Origin: Ancrocorticia sp047602305
GTDB taxonomy: Bacteria; Actinomycetota; Actinomycetes; Actinomycetales; Actinomycetaceae
Assembly: GCA_047602305.1 (NCBI GenBank)
Contig: JASGHO010000001.1
Coordinates: 186,001 to 250,000, forward strand
Direction of reading: 5' to 3'
DNA: 64,000 nucleotides
A program made the position numbers and the translations under genes. The notes below the pieces were generated by a model. That model saw nothing but the letters and a program-made list of their open reading frames with translations, was not told the origin of the DNA and searched no databases. Positions 8,376 to 15,370 of this stretch are shown here, one piece after another (within the stretch, counting starts at the first letter, position 1; every line of letters starts with the position of its first letter).

Positions 8376-9710
8376 ATGGATCACAAGAACATGCAGCAAG
8401 AATCAGACAAGCCGGTAACCCCCGGAACGGATTCTCTTTCCACTCCCACCTCCACTGCCGTCGCTGAAGACAAGCAGTGGCTGGCCCAGACATATCACCC
8501 GCTCCCCGTTGTTATCTCTTCCGCCCGTGGTACCTGGGTAGAGGACATCGAAGGCAAACGTTACCTCGACTGTCTTGCGGGCTACTCGGCTTTGAACTTC
8601 GGGCACGCAAATGAGCGCATCATCGTAGCTGCGCGCCACCAACTCGACCGCCTCACCATGACCTCGCGCGCCTTCTACAATGACAAGCTGACCGACTTCG
8701 CGCGCGAACTGGCAACATTGGCCGGAGCCGATCTGGTCATTCCCATGAACACCGGCGCCGAGGCGGTGGAAAGTGCCATCAAGGCGGCGCGAGCGTGGGG
8801 CTACCGGGTCAAGGGTGTGGAGGCCGAGCGCGCCAACATCATCGTTATGGGAAGCAACTTCCATGGCCGCACTACCACCATCGTTTCCTTCTCCGACGAT
8901 CCTGACGCGCGTGACGACTTCGGCCCCTACACCCCAGGATTCCGTCAAGCGAAGTTCGGCGACGCCAACTCGGTAGCCTCCCTCATGGATGACAACACCG
9001 TCGCGGTGCTGGTGGAGCCCATCCAGGGAGAAGCGGGAGTGATTATTCCTCCGGATGGATTCATGCGCCGAGTACGCGATCTGTGCACAGCCAACAACGT
9101 GCTCATGATCGCCGACGAGATCCAGTCAGGATTGGGGCGGACGGGCACCACCTTCGCGTGTGAACTGTGGGGCGTAAAGCCTGACCTCATGACACTTGGC
9201 AAGGCACTGGGCGGTGGCATCATCCCGGTCTCGGCCGTGGTGGGACGCGCCGATGTGCTCGGGGTACTGCGGCCCGGACAGCACGGCTCCACTTTCGGTG
9301 GAAACCCGTTGGCGGCTGCGGTGGGCCTGGAAGTAGTGCGTATATTGGCCGAAGGAACCTTCCAGGAGGCCGCGCGAACCACGGGGGAATCCTTCAAGCG
9401 GCGCCTGGAAGAGCTCACCGCAAAGAACAAGGGAATCTCTGCCTACACCCACGTGGGCCTGTGGAGTGGTGTGAGCATCGCGCCGCGTCTGGGCTCCGGC
9501 AGGCAGCTCTGCGAAGCCATGCTGCGGCGCGGCGTACTCGCAAAGGATACGCACGGCTCCACAGTTCGCCTCTCGCCACCTTTGACGATCACGGAAGAGG
9601 ACCTCGACTTCCTCTTCGAGGCCTTTGAAGGGGCGTTGGATGATCTGGCAGCTACCAATCCGACTTGGCGCGGCCGTGTGGATGCCGGGGCCGAGGCGGT
9701 AAATCAGTGA
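8376..9710 (+). CDS. rocD: ornithine aminotransferase (class III PLP aminotransferase)
   Basis: Transfers the delta-amino group of ornithine to 2-oxoglutarate, giving glutamate-5-semialdehyde; 444 residues, cytoplasmic. Class III motifs are intact: NTGAEAVESAIKAARAWGY, FHGRTTT, VEPIQGEAGVIIP, DEIQSGLGRTG and the PLP-lysine motif LMTLGKALGGG with K276. STFGGNPLAAAVG precedes the C-terminal small domain. An N-terminal extension of about 35 residues before the conserved start (WLAQTYHPLPVV) is hydrophilic and Ser/Thr/Pro-rich, so the true start might be internal, but no other ATG fits. The family call is firm; ornithine specificity rests on overall similarity (NTGAEAVE, DEIQSGLGRTGT) and is likely. 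Confidence 0.88.
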   Translation: MDHKNMQQESDKPVTPGTDSLSTPTSTAVAEDKQWLAQTYHPLPVVISSARGTWVEDIEGKRYLDCLAGYSALNFGHANERIIVAARHQLDRLTMTSRAFYNDKLTDFARELATLAGADLVIPMNTGAEAVESAIKAARAWGYRVKGVEAERANIIVMGSNFHGRTTTIVSFSDDPDARDDFGPYTPGFRQAKFGDANSVASLMDDNTVAVLVEPIQGEAGVIIPPDGFMRRVRDLCTANNVLMIADEIQSGLGRTGTTFACELWGVKPDLMTLGKALGGGIIPVSAVVGRADVLGVLRPGQHGSTFGGNPLAAAVGLEVVRILAEGTFQEAARTTGESFKRRLEELTAKNKGISAYTHVGLWSGVSIAPRLGSGRQLCEAMLRRGVLAKDTHGSTVRLSPPLTITEEDLDFLFEAFEGALDDLAATNPTWRGRVDAGAEAVNQ

Positions 9711-9800
9711 TCGACAAAGCACGGGGTGTGACGGAGACGTTGCGCATATTCACCGCCCCGCGCGATATGTTGCACTATCGGAAGCTTCGTGCCTGAGCGA

Positions 9801-9855
9801 TCTTGCAGAGTGACGCAATGGTCTTGCAGAACCAGGAAATGGTCTTGCAGAACCA
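9801..9855. repeat. three 21-bp-period direct repeats after rocD
   Basis: TCTTGCAGA recurs at 9801, 9822 and 9843, an exact 21-bp period. The last two units share 18 identical bases (AATGGTCTTGCAGAACCA at 9817-9834 and 9838-9855). They lie in the non-coding gap between convergent rocD and metE, just before the metE hairpin. No function is evident. Confidence 0.7.
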
Positions 9856-9859
9856 AGCA

Positions 9860-9891
9860 CAGCGGGCCCCTCCAAAAGAAGGGGCCCGCTG
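9860..9891 (-). terminator. hairpin terminator downstream of metE
   Basis: CAGCGGGCCCCT (9860-9871) pairs with AGGGGCCCGCTG (9880-9891) around an 8-base A-rich loop. It lies about 80 bases past the metE stop on the minus strand, and can also serve rocD from the other side. No U-tract. Confidence 0.65.
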
Positions 9892-9968
9892 CTTGCCAGC
9901 TCGTGCGAAACGTGCCTCAGCTATTACCTCAGCTCAACGCTAGAAGCTCAGAGCTCAACGCCCAAAGC

Positions 9969-12281
9969 TCAGAGCGTCTCGCGCACCTGCTTGGTGGCGG
10001 CCATGAGGTTCTCCAGCGAGGCCTTGGTCTCCGGGTAGGCGCGGGTCTTCAGGCCGCAGTCCGGGTTGATCCACAGGCGGTTGGCCGGGACGGAACGGAC
10101 GGCCTCGGTGATGAGCTCAACGAGCTCTTCAACGGAGGGAACGCGCGGGGAGTGGATGTCCCACACGCCCGGGCCCACGCCGCGGAAGAAGCCGTTCTCG
10201 GCCAGCTCCGGGAGCACCTCCATGCGGGAGCGGGCGGCCTCGATCGAGGTGACGTCCGCATCAAGGCCGGCAATCGCGTCAATGATTTGGCCGAACTCGG
10301 AGTAGCACAGGTGGGTGTGGATCTGGGTGTCCGGGCGAACACCGGCGGTGGCGGCGCGGAAGGAACCGACGGACCACTCCAGGTACGCGCCGTGGCGATC
10401 GGCATCCAGCGGCAGCAGCTCGCGCAGTGCGGGCTCGTCCACCTGGATGATGGCGATGCCAGCGGTTTCGAGATCGGCCACTTCGTCGCGCAGGGCTAGA
10501 GCGATCTGGTCGGCGGACTCACCGATCGGAACGTCAATGCGGGGGAAGGACCAGGCGAGGATGGTGACCGGGCCGGTGAGCATGCCCTTGACGGGACGCT
10601 CGGACAGTGACTGGGCGTAGCTGGCCCACTCCACAGTCATCGGCTTCGGGCGAGCAACATCGCCCCACAGTACGGAGGGGCGGGTGCAACGTGAACCGTA
10701 GGACTGCACCCAGCCGTTGGCGGTCGCGGCGAAGCCATCGAACTGCTCGGCGAAGTACTGCACCATGTCGTTGCGCTCGGGCTCGCCGTGCACCAGCACG
10801 TCGATGTCCAGATCCTCCTGCAGCTTGATGACCGAAGCCACCTCGTCGCGCATACGCTCGGTGTAGGTGGCGGCGTCAATCTCGCCGCGCACCAGCGAGG
10901 CGCGTGCCTTGCGCAGCTCGGTGGTCTGGGGGAAGGAACCAATGGTGGTGGTGGGAAGCTGCGGCAGGCCCAGCTTCTCCGCCTGAATCGGCTCACGCTC
11001 GGCGAACGGAACGCGGGTGCGATCCGCATCGGTGAGCGCGGCGGTGCGGCTGCGCACGTCCTCGCGGTGTACGCCCGGGGCGGCGGCGCGAGCGGCCAGC
11101 GCGGTGCTCGCCTCAGCGAGCTCCGAAGCAACCGAATCCCAGCCGTCAACCAGGCCACGGGCCAGCACGGTAGCCTCGACAACCTTCTGATCAGCGAAAG
11201 CAAGCCACTCGTGAAGGTTCCGGTTGAGTTCGGCGTCGTCCCAATTCTCCAGAGCGGTATCGTGCGGAACGTGCTGCAACGAGTTGGTGGTACCCACGGC
11301 GAGAGCACCGGCGCCGAGAGCTGCGAGGCCCTCCAGTGCGGACTTGGCGGCTTCCAGATCGGCGCGCCAAATGTTGCGGCCGTCAACGAGGCCGGCAACG
11401 AGCGTCACTCCGGACAGGTCCACGGAACCGGCCTCGGGAGCCTTGCCGCGAACCAGATCCAACTGAACGGCCTCGACGCCGGAAGCGGCGATCGCGGGCA
11501 GCGCCACGCGGCCGTCACCGTAGGGCAGCGTCACCAACACGGCCGGGCGATCCTCAGCTGAAGCGAGCTCGGTCCACACGTGACCAGCCAGCTCAGCAAG
11601 CTGCTCACGCGACACCGACAGGTTGTCGGACACCAGCGCAGGCTCATCAGCCTGCACCCACGGTGCCCCTGCGGCAGCCAACGCGGCAAACAGCTCGCGG
11701 TAGGCGGCGGCGACGTCGTCGATCCGAGACAGCGGGGACCAACCCTCGGGGGCGTCGTCAGCAGCCTTCGCGAGAGCCAAGTAGGTGACGGGGCCCACGA
11801 TGACCGGGCGGGTCAGGGTGCCGGACTCCTTGGCGGAAACAAAACGCTGCACCAGCAGGTCGTCAGCGAAGGAAATCGAGGTATCCGGGCCGATCTCGGG
11901 AACGAGGTAGTGGTAGTTGGTGTCGAACCACTTGGTCATCTCGAGCGGGGGAACATCCAAGCCGCCCCGAGCGAGCGAGAAGTGCAGGTCAAGGCCCTCC
12001 TTGCCCGTGAAGCGAGCGGGAACGGCACCGAGGAACGTGGTGACGTCGAGAACCTGATCGTACAGCGCCGAATTCTCGGGGATCGAAGCGTCATCGCGCG
12101 ACAGACCGAGCTCGACAAGCCGATCGAAGTTCGCCTGACGAAGCTGATTGAAGGCAGCGGTGAGGTCTGCCTCGGAGGAGCGGCCAGCCCAGAACGCCTC
12201 AAGGGCGCGCTTGAGCTCGCGGTTCCGGCCGATTCGGGGGTAGCCGAGAATCGTGGCGGTGGGGAAAGGCGTGGTTGCCAT
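9969..12281 (-). CDS. metE: cobalamin-independent methionine synthase
   Basis: 5-methyltetrahydropteroyltriglutamate-homocysteine methyltransferase, 770 residues, two (beta/alpha)8 barrels, making methionine without B12. The N-terminal signature ILGYPRIGRNRELKRALEAFW and the zinc/homocysteine motifs (DVLVHGEPERNDMVQYF, HTHLCYSEF, and NPDCGLKTRAYPET near the end) are present. The start is ATG 12281 with AGAAGGAA upstream; an 11-residue longer frame is less likely. metF lies upstream on the same strand, 178 bp away, so the two may be cotranscribed; metF supplies the methyl donor. I see no cobalamin or SAM riboswitch in the 178-bp gap. Confidence 0.97.
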   Translation of the reverse strand: MATTPFPTATILGYPRIGRNRELKRALEAFWAGRSSEADLTAAFNQLRQANFDRLVELGLSRDDASIPENSALYDQVLDVTTFLGAVPARFTGKEGLDLHFSLARGGLDVPPLEMTKWFDTNYHYLVPEIGPDTSISFADDLLVQRFVSAKESGTLTRPVIVGPVTYLALAKAADDAPEGWSPLSRIDDVAAAYRELFAALAAAGAPWVQADEPALVSDNLSVSREQLAELAGHVWTELASAEDRPAVLVTLPYGDGRVALPAIAASGVEAVQLDLVRGKAPEAGSVDLSGVTLVAGLVDGRNIWRADLEAAKSALEGLAALGAGALAVGTTNSLQHVPHDTALENWDDAELNRNLHEWLAFADQKVVEATVLARGLVDGWDSVASELAEASTALAARAAAPGVHREDVRSRTAALTDADRTRVPFAEREPIQAEKLGLPQLPTTTIGSFPQTTELRKARASLVRGEIDAATYTERMRDEVASVIKLQEDLDIDVLVHGEPERNDMVQYFAEQFDGFAATANGWVQSYGSRCTRPSVLWGDVARPKPMTVEWASYAQSLSERPVKGMLTGPVTILAWSFPRIDVPIGESADQIALALRDEVADLETAGIAIIQVDEPALRELLPLDADRHGAYLEWSVGSFRAATAGVRPDTQIHTHLCYSEFGQIIDAIAGLDADVTSIEAARSRMEVLPELAENGFFRGVGPGVWDIHSPRVPSVEELVELITEAVRSVPANRLWINPDCGLKTRAYPETKASLENLMAATKQVRETL

Positions 12282-12459
12282 GTTTCCTTCTTTCTGGTTG
12301 GTTTCGGTTCGCACCGAGTCCTTGCGTCGGCTCGCGCCGCGCCAAGTGTGGGGGAGAAAATACGGGGGTGTGAGCCGGACGGGGTATTCGCCGGACAGTC
12401 GGGGCTGTTGACTAGAGCGGGCCCGGCCAAGAAACGAGAGCCCGGTCAGGCAACAAAGA

Positions 12460-13392
12460 TCAGGGAAGCGGTGTCAACTCGGGCACTTGCTCGAGCAGAT
12501 CCAACGCTGGCTGGGCCTTGTTGAAGGTGTAGAGATGCACTCCGGGAGCGCCCGCATCAAGAACGCCGCGAGCGAGTGCCACGCCATGCTTGATTCCGCG
12601 TTCGTAGAGATCCTGCTCGTCGCGCGCGGCTGCCAGATCGTCGAGGAGGAAGCTCGGGGCCTCCACCTTTGTGAGCTCAGCGACGCGTGCGAGACGTGTC
12701 GGATCCGTGGGAAGCAAGAGACCCGGCATGATCGGGATCGTCACGCCATAGGAGCGCGCCTTCTCCGAGAACAAGGCGTAGGCCTCGGGATCGAAGAAAA
12801 GCTGCGTGATGGCGAAATTAGCTCCCGCGGCCTGCTTGACGAGAAGCCGCTCAATTTCCTGCTCGGGAGTGGTTCCCGCCTCCGGGTTTCCCGAGGGGAA
12901 GGTGGCCACAGCGATCGTCAACGGTTTGAAGGCGGCGCGCAAGGCGGCACCGGGTTCCGTCATCGTGCGACGCCGCTCAAGCGCGCGGATCAGCGTGATA
13001 AGTTCCGTTGCCGAGGCCAGCCCGCCCGGCTGGGGACGCCACTCGGGATAGTTGACCGGCGGATCTCCGCGCAGGGCAAGGAAAGTACGGACACCCGAAT
13101 CGAGATAGTCCGTGACGACCGAGGTCACCTCGTCGCGGGAGGCTCCCACACAGGTGAGATGAGCGATTGGCTGAACCGGAGTATCACGAACAATCTTGCG
13201 CACCACCGCACGCGCCGAGGAACGATCCTGACCGGCTGCGCCGTAGGTGATGGAAATGAAATCCGGTTCCGTCTGGAGAAGCGTATCGACGGTTCCCCAG
13301 AACTTCGGGGCGAGATGTGGACGCCGCGGGGGCATCACCTCAAACGATAGAGTGCGTAATCCTCGACCCGTGGAGTTGGGTGGAATACTCAC
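12460..13392 (-). CDS. metF: methylenetetrahydrofolate reductase
   Basis: Reduces 5,10-methylene-THF to 5-methyl-THF, the methyl donor for MetE; 310 residues, FAD-dependent TIM barrel. Motifs: SFEVMPPR near the start (family SFEFFPP), FISITYGAAG, HLTCVGASRDEV, LALRGDPP, NFAITQLFFDPEAY and IPIMPGLLLPT. The start is GTG 13392; an in-frame TAA a few codons upstream excludes a longer form. The best Shine-Dalgarno (AGGAGG at 13421-13426) is about 28 bases upstream, too far for direct use; it lies inside a 13-codon ORF (13389-13430) whose TGA overlaps the metF GTG, so coupling from that leader ORF is conceivable. Confidence 0.93.
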   Translation of the reverse strand: MSIPPNSTGRGLRTLSFEVMPPRRPHLAPKFWGTVDTLLQTEPDFISITYGAAGQDRSSARAVVRKIVRDTPVQPIAHLTCVGASRDEVTSVVTDYLDSGVRTFLALRGDPPVNYPEWRPQPGGLASATELITLIRALERRRTMTEPGAALRAAFKPLTIAVATFPSGNPEAGTTPEQEIERLLVKQAAGANFAITQLFFDPEAYALFSEKARSYGVTIPIMPGLLLPTDPTRLARVAELTKVEAPSFLLDDLAAARDEQDLYERGIKHGVALARGVLDAGAPGVHLYTFNKAQPALDLLEQVPELTPLP

Positions 13393-13469
13393 CGGCGCAC
13401 CGCCTTAAGTGACGGCGCTACCTCCTGCATCTTCATCATCGAGGACATACGCATTCGGCAAACCACGGA

Positions 13470-13484
13470 CGTACGACTCGTACG
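13470..13484. promoter_or_regulatory. palindrome upstream of metF
   Basis: CGTACGA-C-TCGTACG is a perfect 7+7 palindrome about 80 bases upstream of metF and could be an operator. It does not match the McbR site I know from corynebacteria, so the cognate regulator is unknown. Confidence 0.3.
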
Positions 13485-13614
13485 GACGGGTGGTCGCAAT
13501 GCGTTTCTAACAGTCATGTAAGTATCTTGGGTGGTTTCCGAATGCTGGTGCCAAAGCGTCCACAAAGTGGAATGGTTGCGGGTTCCGGGCGCGAAATTTG
13601 TGGAACGACGACGG

Positions 13615-13699
13615 CGTGTCCGGCTTGCGGACGTGGGTCGACGGCGTGCCGGGCTCGCGGACGTGGTTTACGAGTCGTGCTGGGCTCGCGGACATGGGT
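13615..13699. repeat. three degenerate ~30-bp repeats in the metF-DUF2249 gap
   Basis: Three units share the core CGTG(C/T)C-GGGCTCGCGGACGTGG, starting at about 13615, 13645 and 13676 (period 30-31). The whole gap 13393-13811 contains these repeats, the palindrome at 13470 and the hairpin at 13713. ORFs drawn through it in several frames are low-complexity readings of the repeats and have no ribosome-binding site, so I regard it as non-coding. Confidence 0.55.
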
Positions 13700-13712
13700 T
13701 TTACGATCGGCG

Positions 13713-13777
13713 AAGTGAAGGGTTTGTACACGACACCCCGGCAAATAACCGCGACTTTCTGTACAAACCCTTCACTT
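13713..13777. terminator. 18-bp inverted repeat downstream of the DUF2249 gene
   Basis: AAGTGAAGGGTTTGTACA (13713-13730) is repeated in perfect inverted form at 13760-13777, with a 29-base loop. It sits 35 bases after the end of the minus-strand DUF2249 gene and is probably its terminator, although the loop is long. It could instead be a dispersed palindromic element. Confidence 0.5.
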
Positions 13778-13811
13778 GGCGAATCTTCTGATACGGCTGA
13801 GTGAGCTCTGC

Positions 13812-14078
13812 TTAGGCCTCGTGACGGAAGCGGATGAGCCACGCCTCGGGGCCGTCCTGTACTACTTCGTGGCTGAACTCGCCTTCGAGCTCGGCAACCT
13901 GCGCGATGAGCGGCGTGGGCATGTGCGGTGCCTTGAGGAGCAGGGTGGAACCCACGGGGGTGGCGGCGAGGGCGCCGAGGATTGCTGCATGGCGGAAGGC
14001 GTGGGGGATGACGGTGGCGTCGAGGATCTCCTCGGCCAGCAGGTTGGTGTGGTTGCAGTTGCAGGCGTGGTCGGCCAT
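13812..14078 (-). CDS. DUF2249 family protein
   Basis: An 88-residue soluble protein resembling DUF2249, a small ferredoxin-like fold family of unknown biochemistry that often lies beside nitrite/nitric-oxide genes in denitrifying bacteria. The N-terminal NCNHTNLLAEEILDATVIPHAFRHAAI may bind metal (Cys7, Cys9, His10 and further His residues), which is inference. The C-terminal half holds the DUF2249 core (GSTLLLKAPHMPTPLIAQVAELEGEFSHEVVQDGPEAWLIRF, discontinuous description). GAGGAA precedes ATG 14078. It is divergent from the NnrS-like/nirK operon, 74 bp apart, consistent with a shared nitrite/NO response. Confidence 0.7.
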   Translation of the reverse strand: MADHACNCNHTNLLAEEILDATVIPHAFRHAAILGALAATPVGSTLLLKAPHMPTPLIAQVAELEGEFSHEVVQDGPEAWLIRFRHEA

Positions 14079-14129
14079 GAGATGTTCCTCATTCTCGCAG
14101 TTGGGACGTCTGTCGGATGGTTCCGACTG

Positions 14130-14150
14130 AATTAATTTATACGCTTAATT
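14130..14150. promoter_or_regulatory. AT-rich dyad in the divergent DUF2249/nnrS-like promoter region
   Basis: AATTAA (14130-14135) and TTAATT (14145-14150) form an inverted repeat with a 9-base spacer immediately before GTG 14153. TTTATACG within it could be a -10 element; the GTG would then lie very close to the transcript start (a leaderless or near-leaderless mRNA). It may be an operator for an oxygen/NO-responsive regulator, but it does not match FNR or NsrR consensus closely. Confidence 0.3.
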
Positions 14151-14152
14151 CC

Positions 14153-15370
14153 GTGAAAAAGAAAACGTCGTGGGTACGGTTCGGTGCGGCAGCGGGTTTG
14201 ACCACCGGGTCTGCCGTGCCTGCTACGCCCGCGCCCGCCGCGTCCACGCCCGGCGCTTCTGCCGGTGGAACCGGCCGCACGGCCCGTCCCACCCTGGCAC
14301 CCCGACGGCCGGTGTGGCCACGCGTGCTTGTTCTTGCGCTGGCCGCAGTGAGCATCTTGTCCGGGCTCTCAGCGGGCCTGTTGCGGCTGGGCGTCTGGAG
14401 TCCGCTCGCGATCCCCGGCCTTGCGGCCAACCACGGCCCGCTCATGGTGCTCGGCTTCGTCTCCACCGCTATCGGCTTGGAACGTGCGGTGGCGCTGCGG
14501 CGCGCCTGGGCGGGGCTGGCCCCGTTGGGAACCGCCTGTGGAGCCCTGGCGATTCTGGCGGGTGCACCGCTCGCCGTCTCCGGAGGCTTCTTCCTCCTCG
14601 GAACCGGCACCCTCACCTGCATCTATGTGGCCGTTTACCAACGTCAGAGCGCGATCGCTGTACTAGTCCAGGGCCTCGGGGCTGCGGCCGCCCTGGCCTC
14701 GGCGCTCGCCTACACTCGCGGCCTGCTTCCCGAGGACATCGTTTTGTGGTGGGTGGCTTTCTTGCTCCTCACCATCATCGGGGAACGCCTCGAACTGGCG
14801 CGCATCGCCTTTCTCGGCCGCGGCGGCGAGGAGTCAATCCTGTGGGCGGCGCTCCTTCTCATGACCACGACGGCCTGGGCCTCCCTCTCGCCCCTGGCGG
14901 CCCGCAGCGTTGGTATCTCGATCGCCCTGATCATCGCCCTGACGGTGTCCCAAGACGTAGCCCGCCGCACCATCCGCGCCAACGGCGCCCCACGCTTCAT
15001 GGCTGCCGCCATGCTCGCGGGCTACTGTTGGGCGCTGGTGTGCGCACTGGTGCTCCTCGTATCGGAGGATTGGAAGGGCGATGGGCACTACGACGTCGTC
15101 GTTCACACCATCATGCTGGGCTTCGTCATCTCCATGATCCTGGCGCACGCGCCCGTCATCGTCCCGGCCCTCGTGCACCGCGCGCTGCCCTACCACCGGG
15201 TGATGTGGGTGCCGCTCGGGCTGCTTCATGCGAGTCTCGCAATGCGCGTGGCGGGCGGCCTCACCGATACACTGGTGGCCCGGAACGTCGGCGGAGTTCT
15301 CGGCGTCATCGCGATTTTGACCTTTCTGCTGACCACAGTGACCCTCGTTCTCAAGGGAGACGCCAAGTGA
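14153..15370 (+). CDS. NnrS-like polytopic membrane protein
   Basis: A 405-residue protein with about ten to twelve transmembrane helices after a Pro/Ala-rich cytoplasmic N-terminus. The stretches ANHGPLMVLGFVSTAIG and VVHTIMLGFVISMILAHAP resemble the histidine-containing helices of NnrS, a heme/copper membrane protein linked to nitric-oxide tolerance in denitrifiers. I assign NnrS-like on layout and context rather than a full match. GTG 14153 is preferred to the upstream codon 14117, which would extend into the divergent promoter. The stop overlaps the nirK-fusion start (GTGA), so the two are coupled and probably act together in nitrite respiration or NO handling. Confidence 0.6.
   Translation: MKKKTSWVRFGAAAGLTTGSAVPATPAPAASTPGASAGGTGRTARPTLAPRRPVWPRVLVLALAAVSILSGLSAGLLRLGVWSPLAIPGLAANHGPLMVLGFVSTAIGLERAVALRRAWAGLAPLGTACGALAILAGAPLAVSGGFFLLGTGTLTCIYVAVYQRQSAIAVLVQGLGAAAALASALAYTRGLLPEDIVLWWVAFLLLTIIGERLELARIAFLGRGGEESILWAALLLMTTTAWASLSPLAARSVGISIALIIALTVSQDVARRTIRANGAPRFMAAAMLAGYCWALVCALVLLVSEDWKGDGHYDVVVHTIMLGFVISMILAHAPVIVPALVHRALPYHRVMWVPLGLLHASLAMRVAGGLTDTLVARNVGGVLGVIAILTFLLTTVTLVLKGDAK

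Noticed and set aside
12282..12459. Possible cobalamin or SAM riboswitch upstream of metE
   Set aside because: No B12-box-like or S-box core elements could be found in the 178-bp gap; only weak GC-rich pairings.
13507..13842. 111-residue minus-strand ORF between metF and DUF2249
   Set aside because: It translates the local repeats (VREPGTPSTHVRKPDTPS), overlaps the DUF2249 gene and lacks a ribosome-binding site.
14170..15366. N-terminal 399 residues of the 1371-residue frame ending in NirK
   Set aside because: Arg/Pro/Gly-rich shadow of the NnrS-like gene in another frame; the GTGA junction at 15367 gives the true start.
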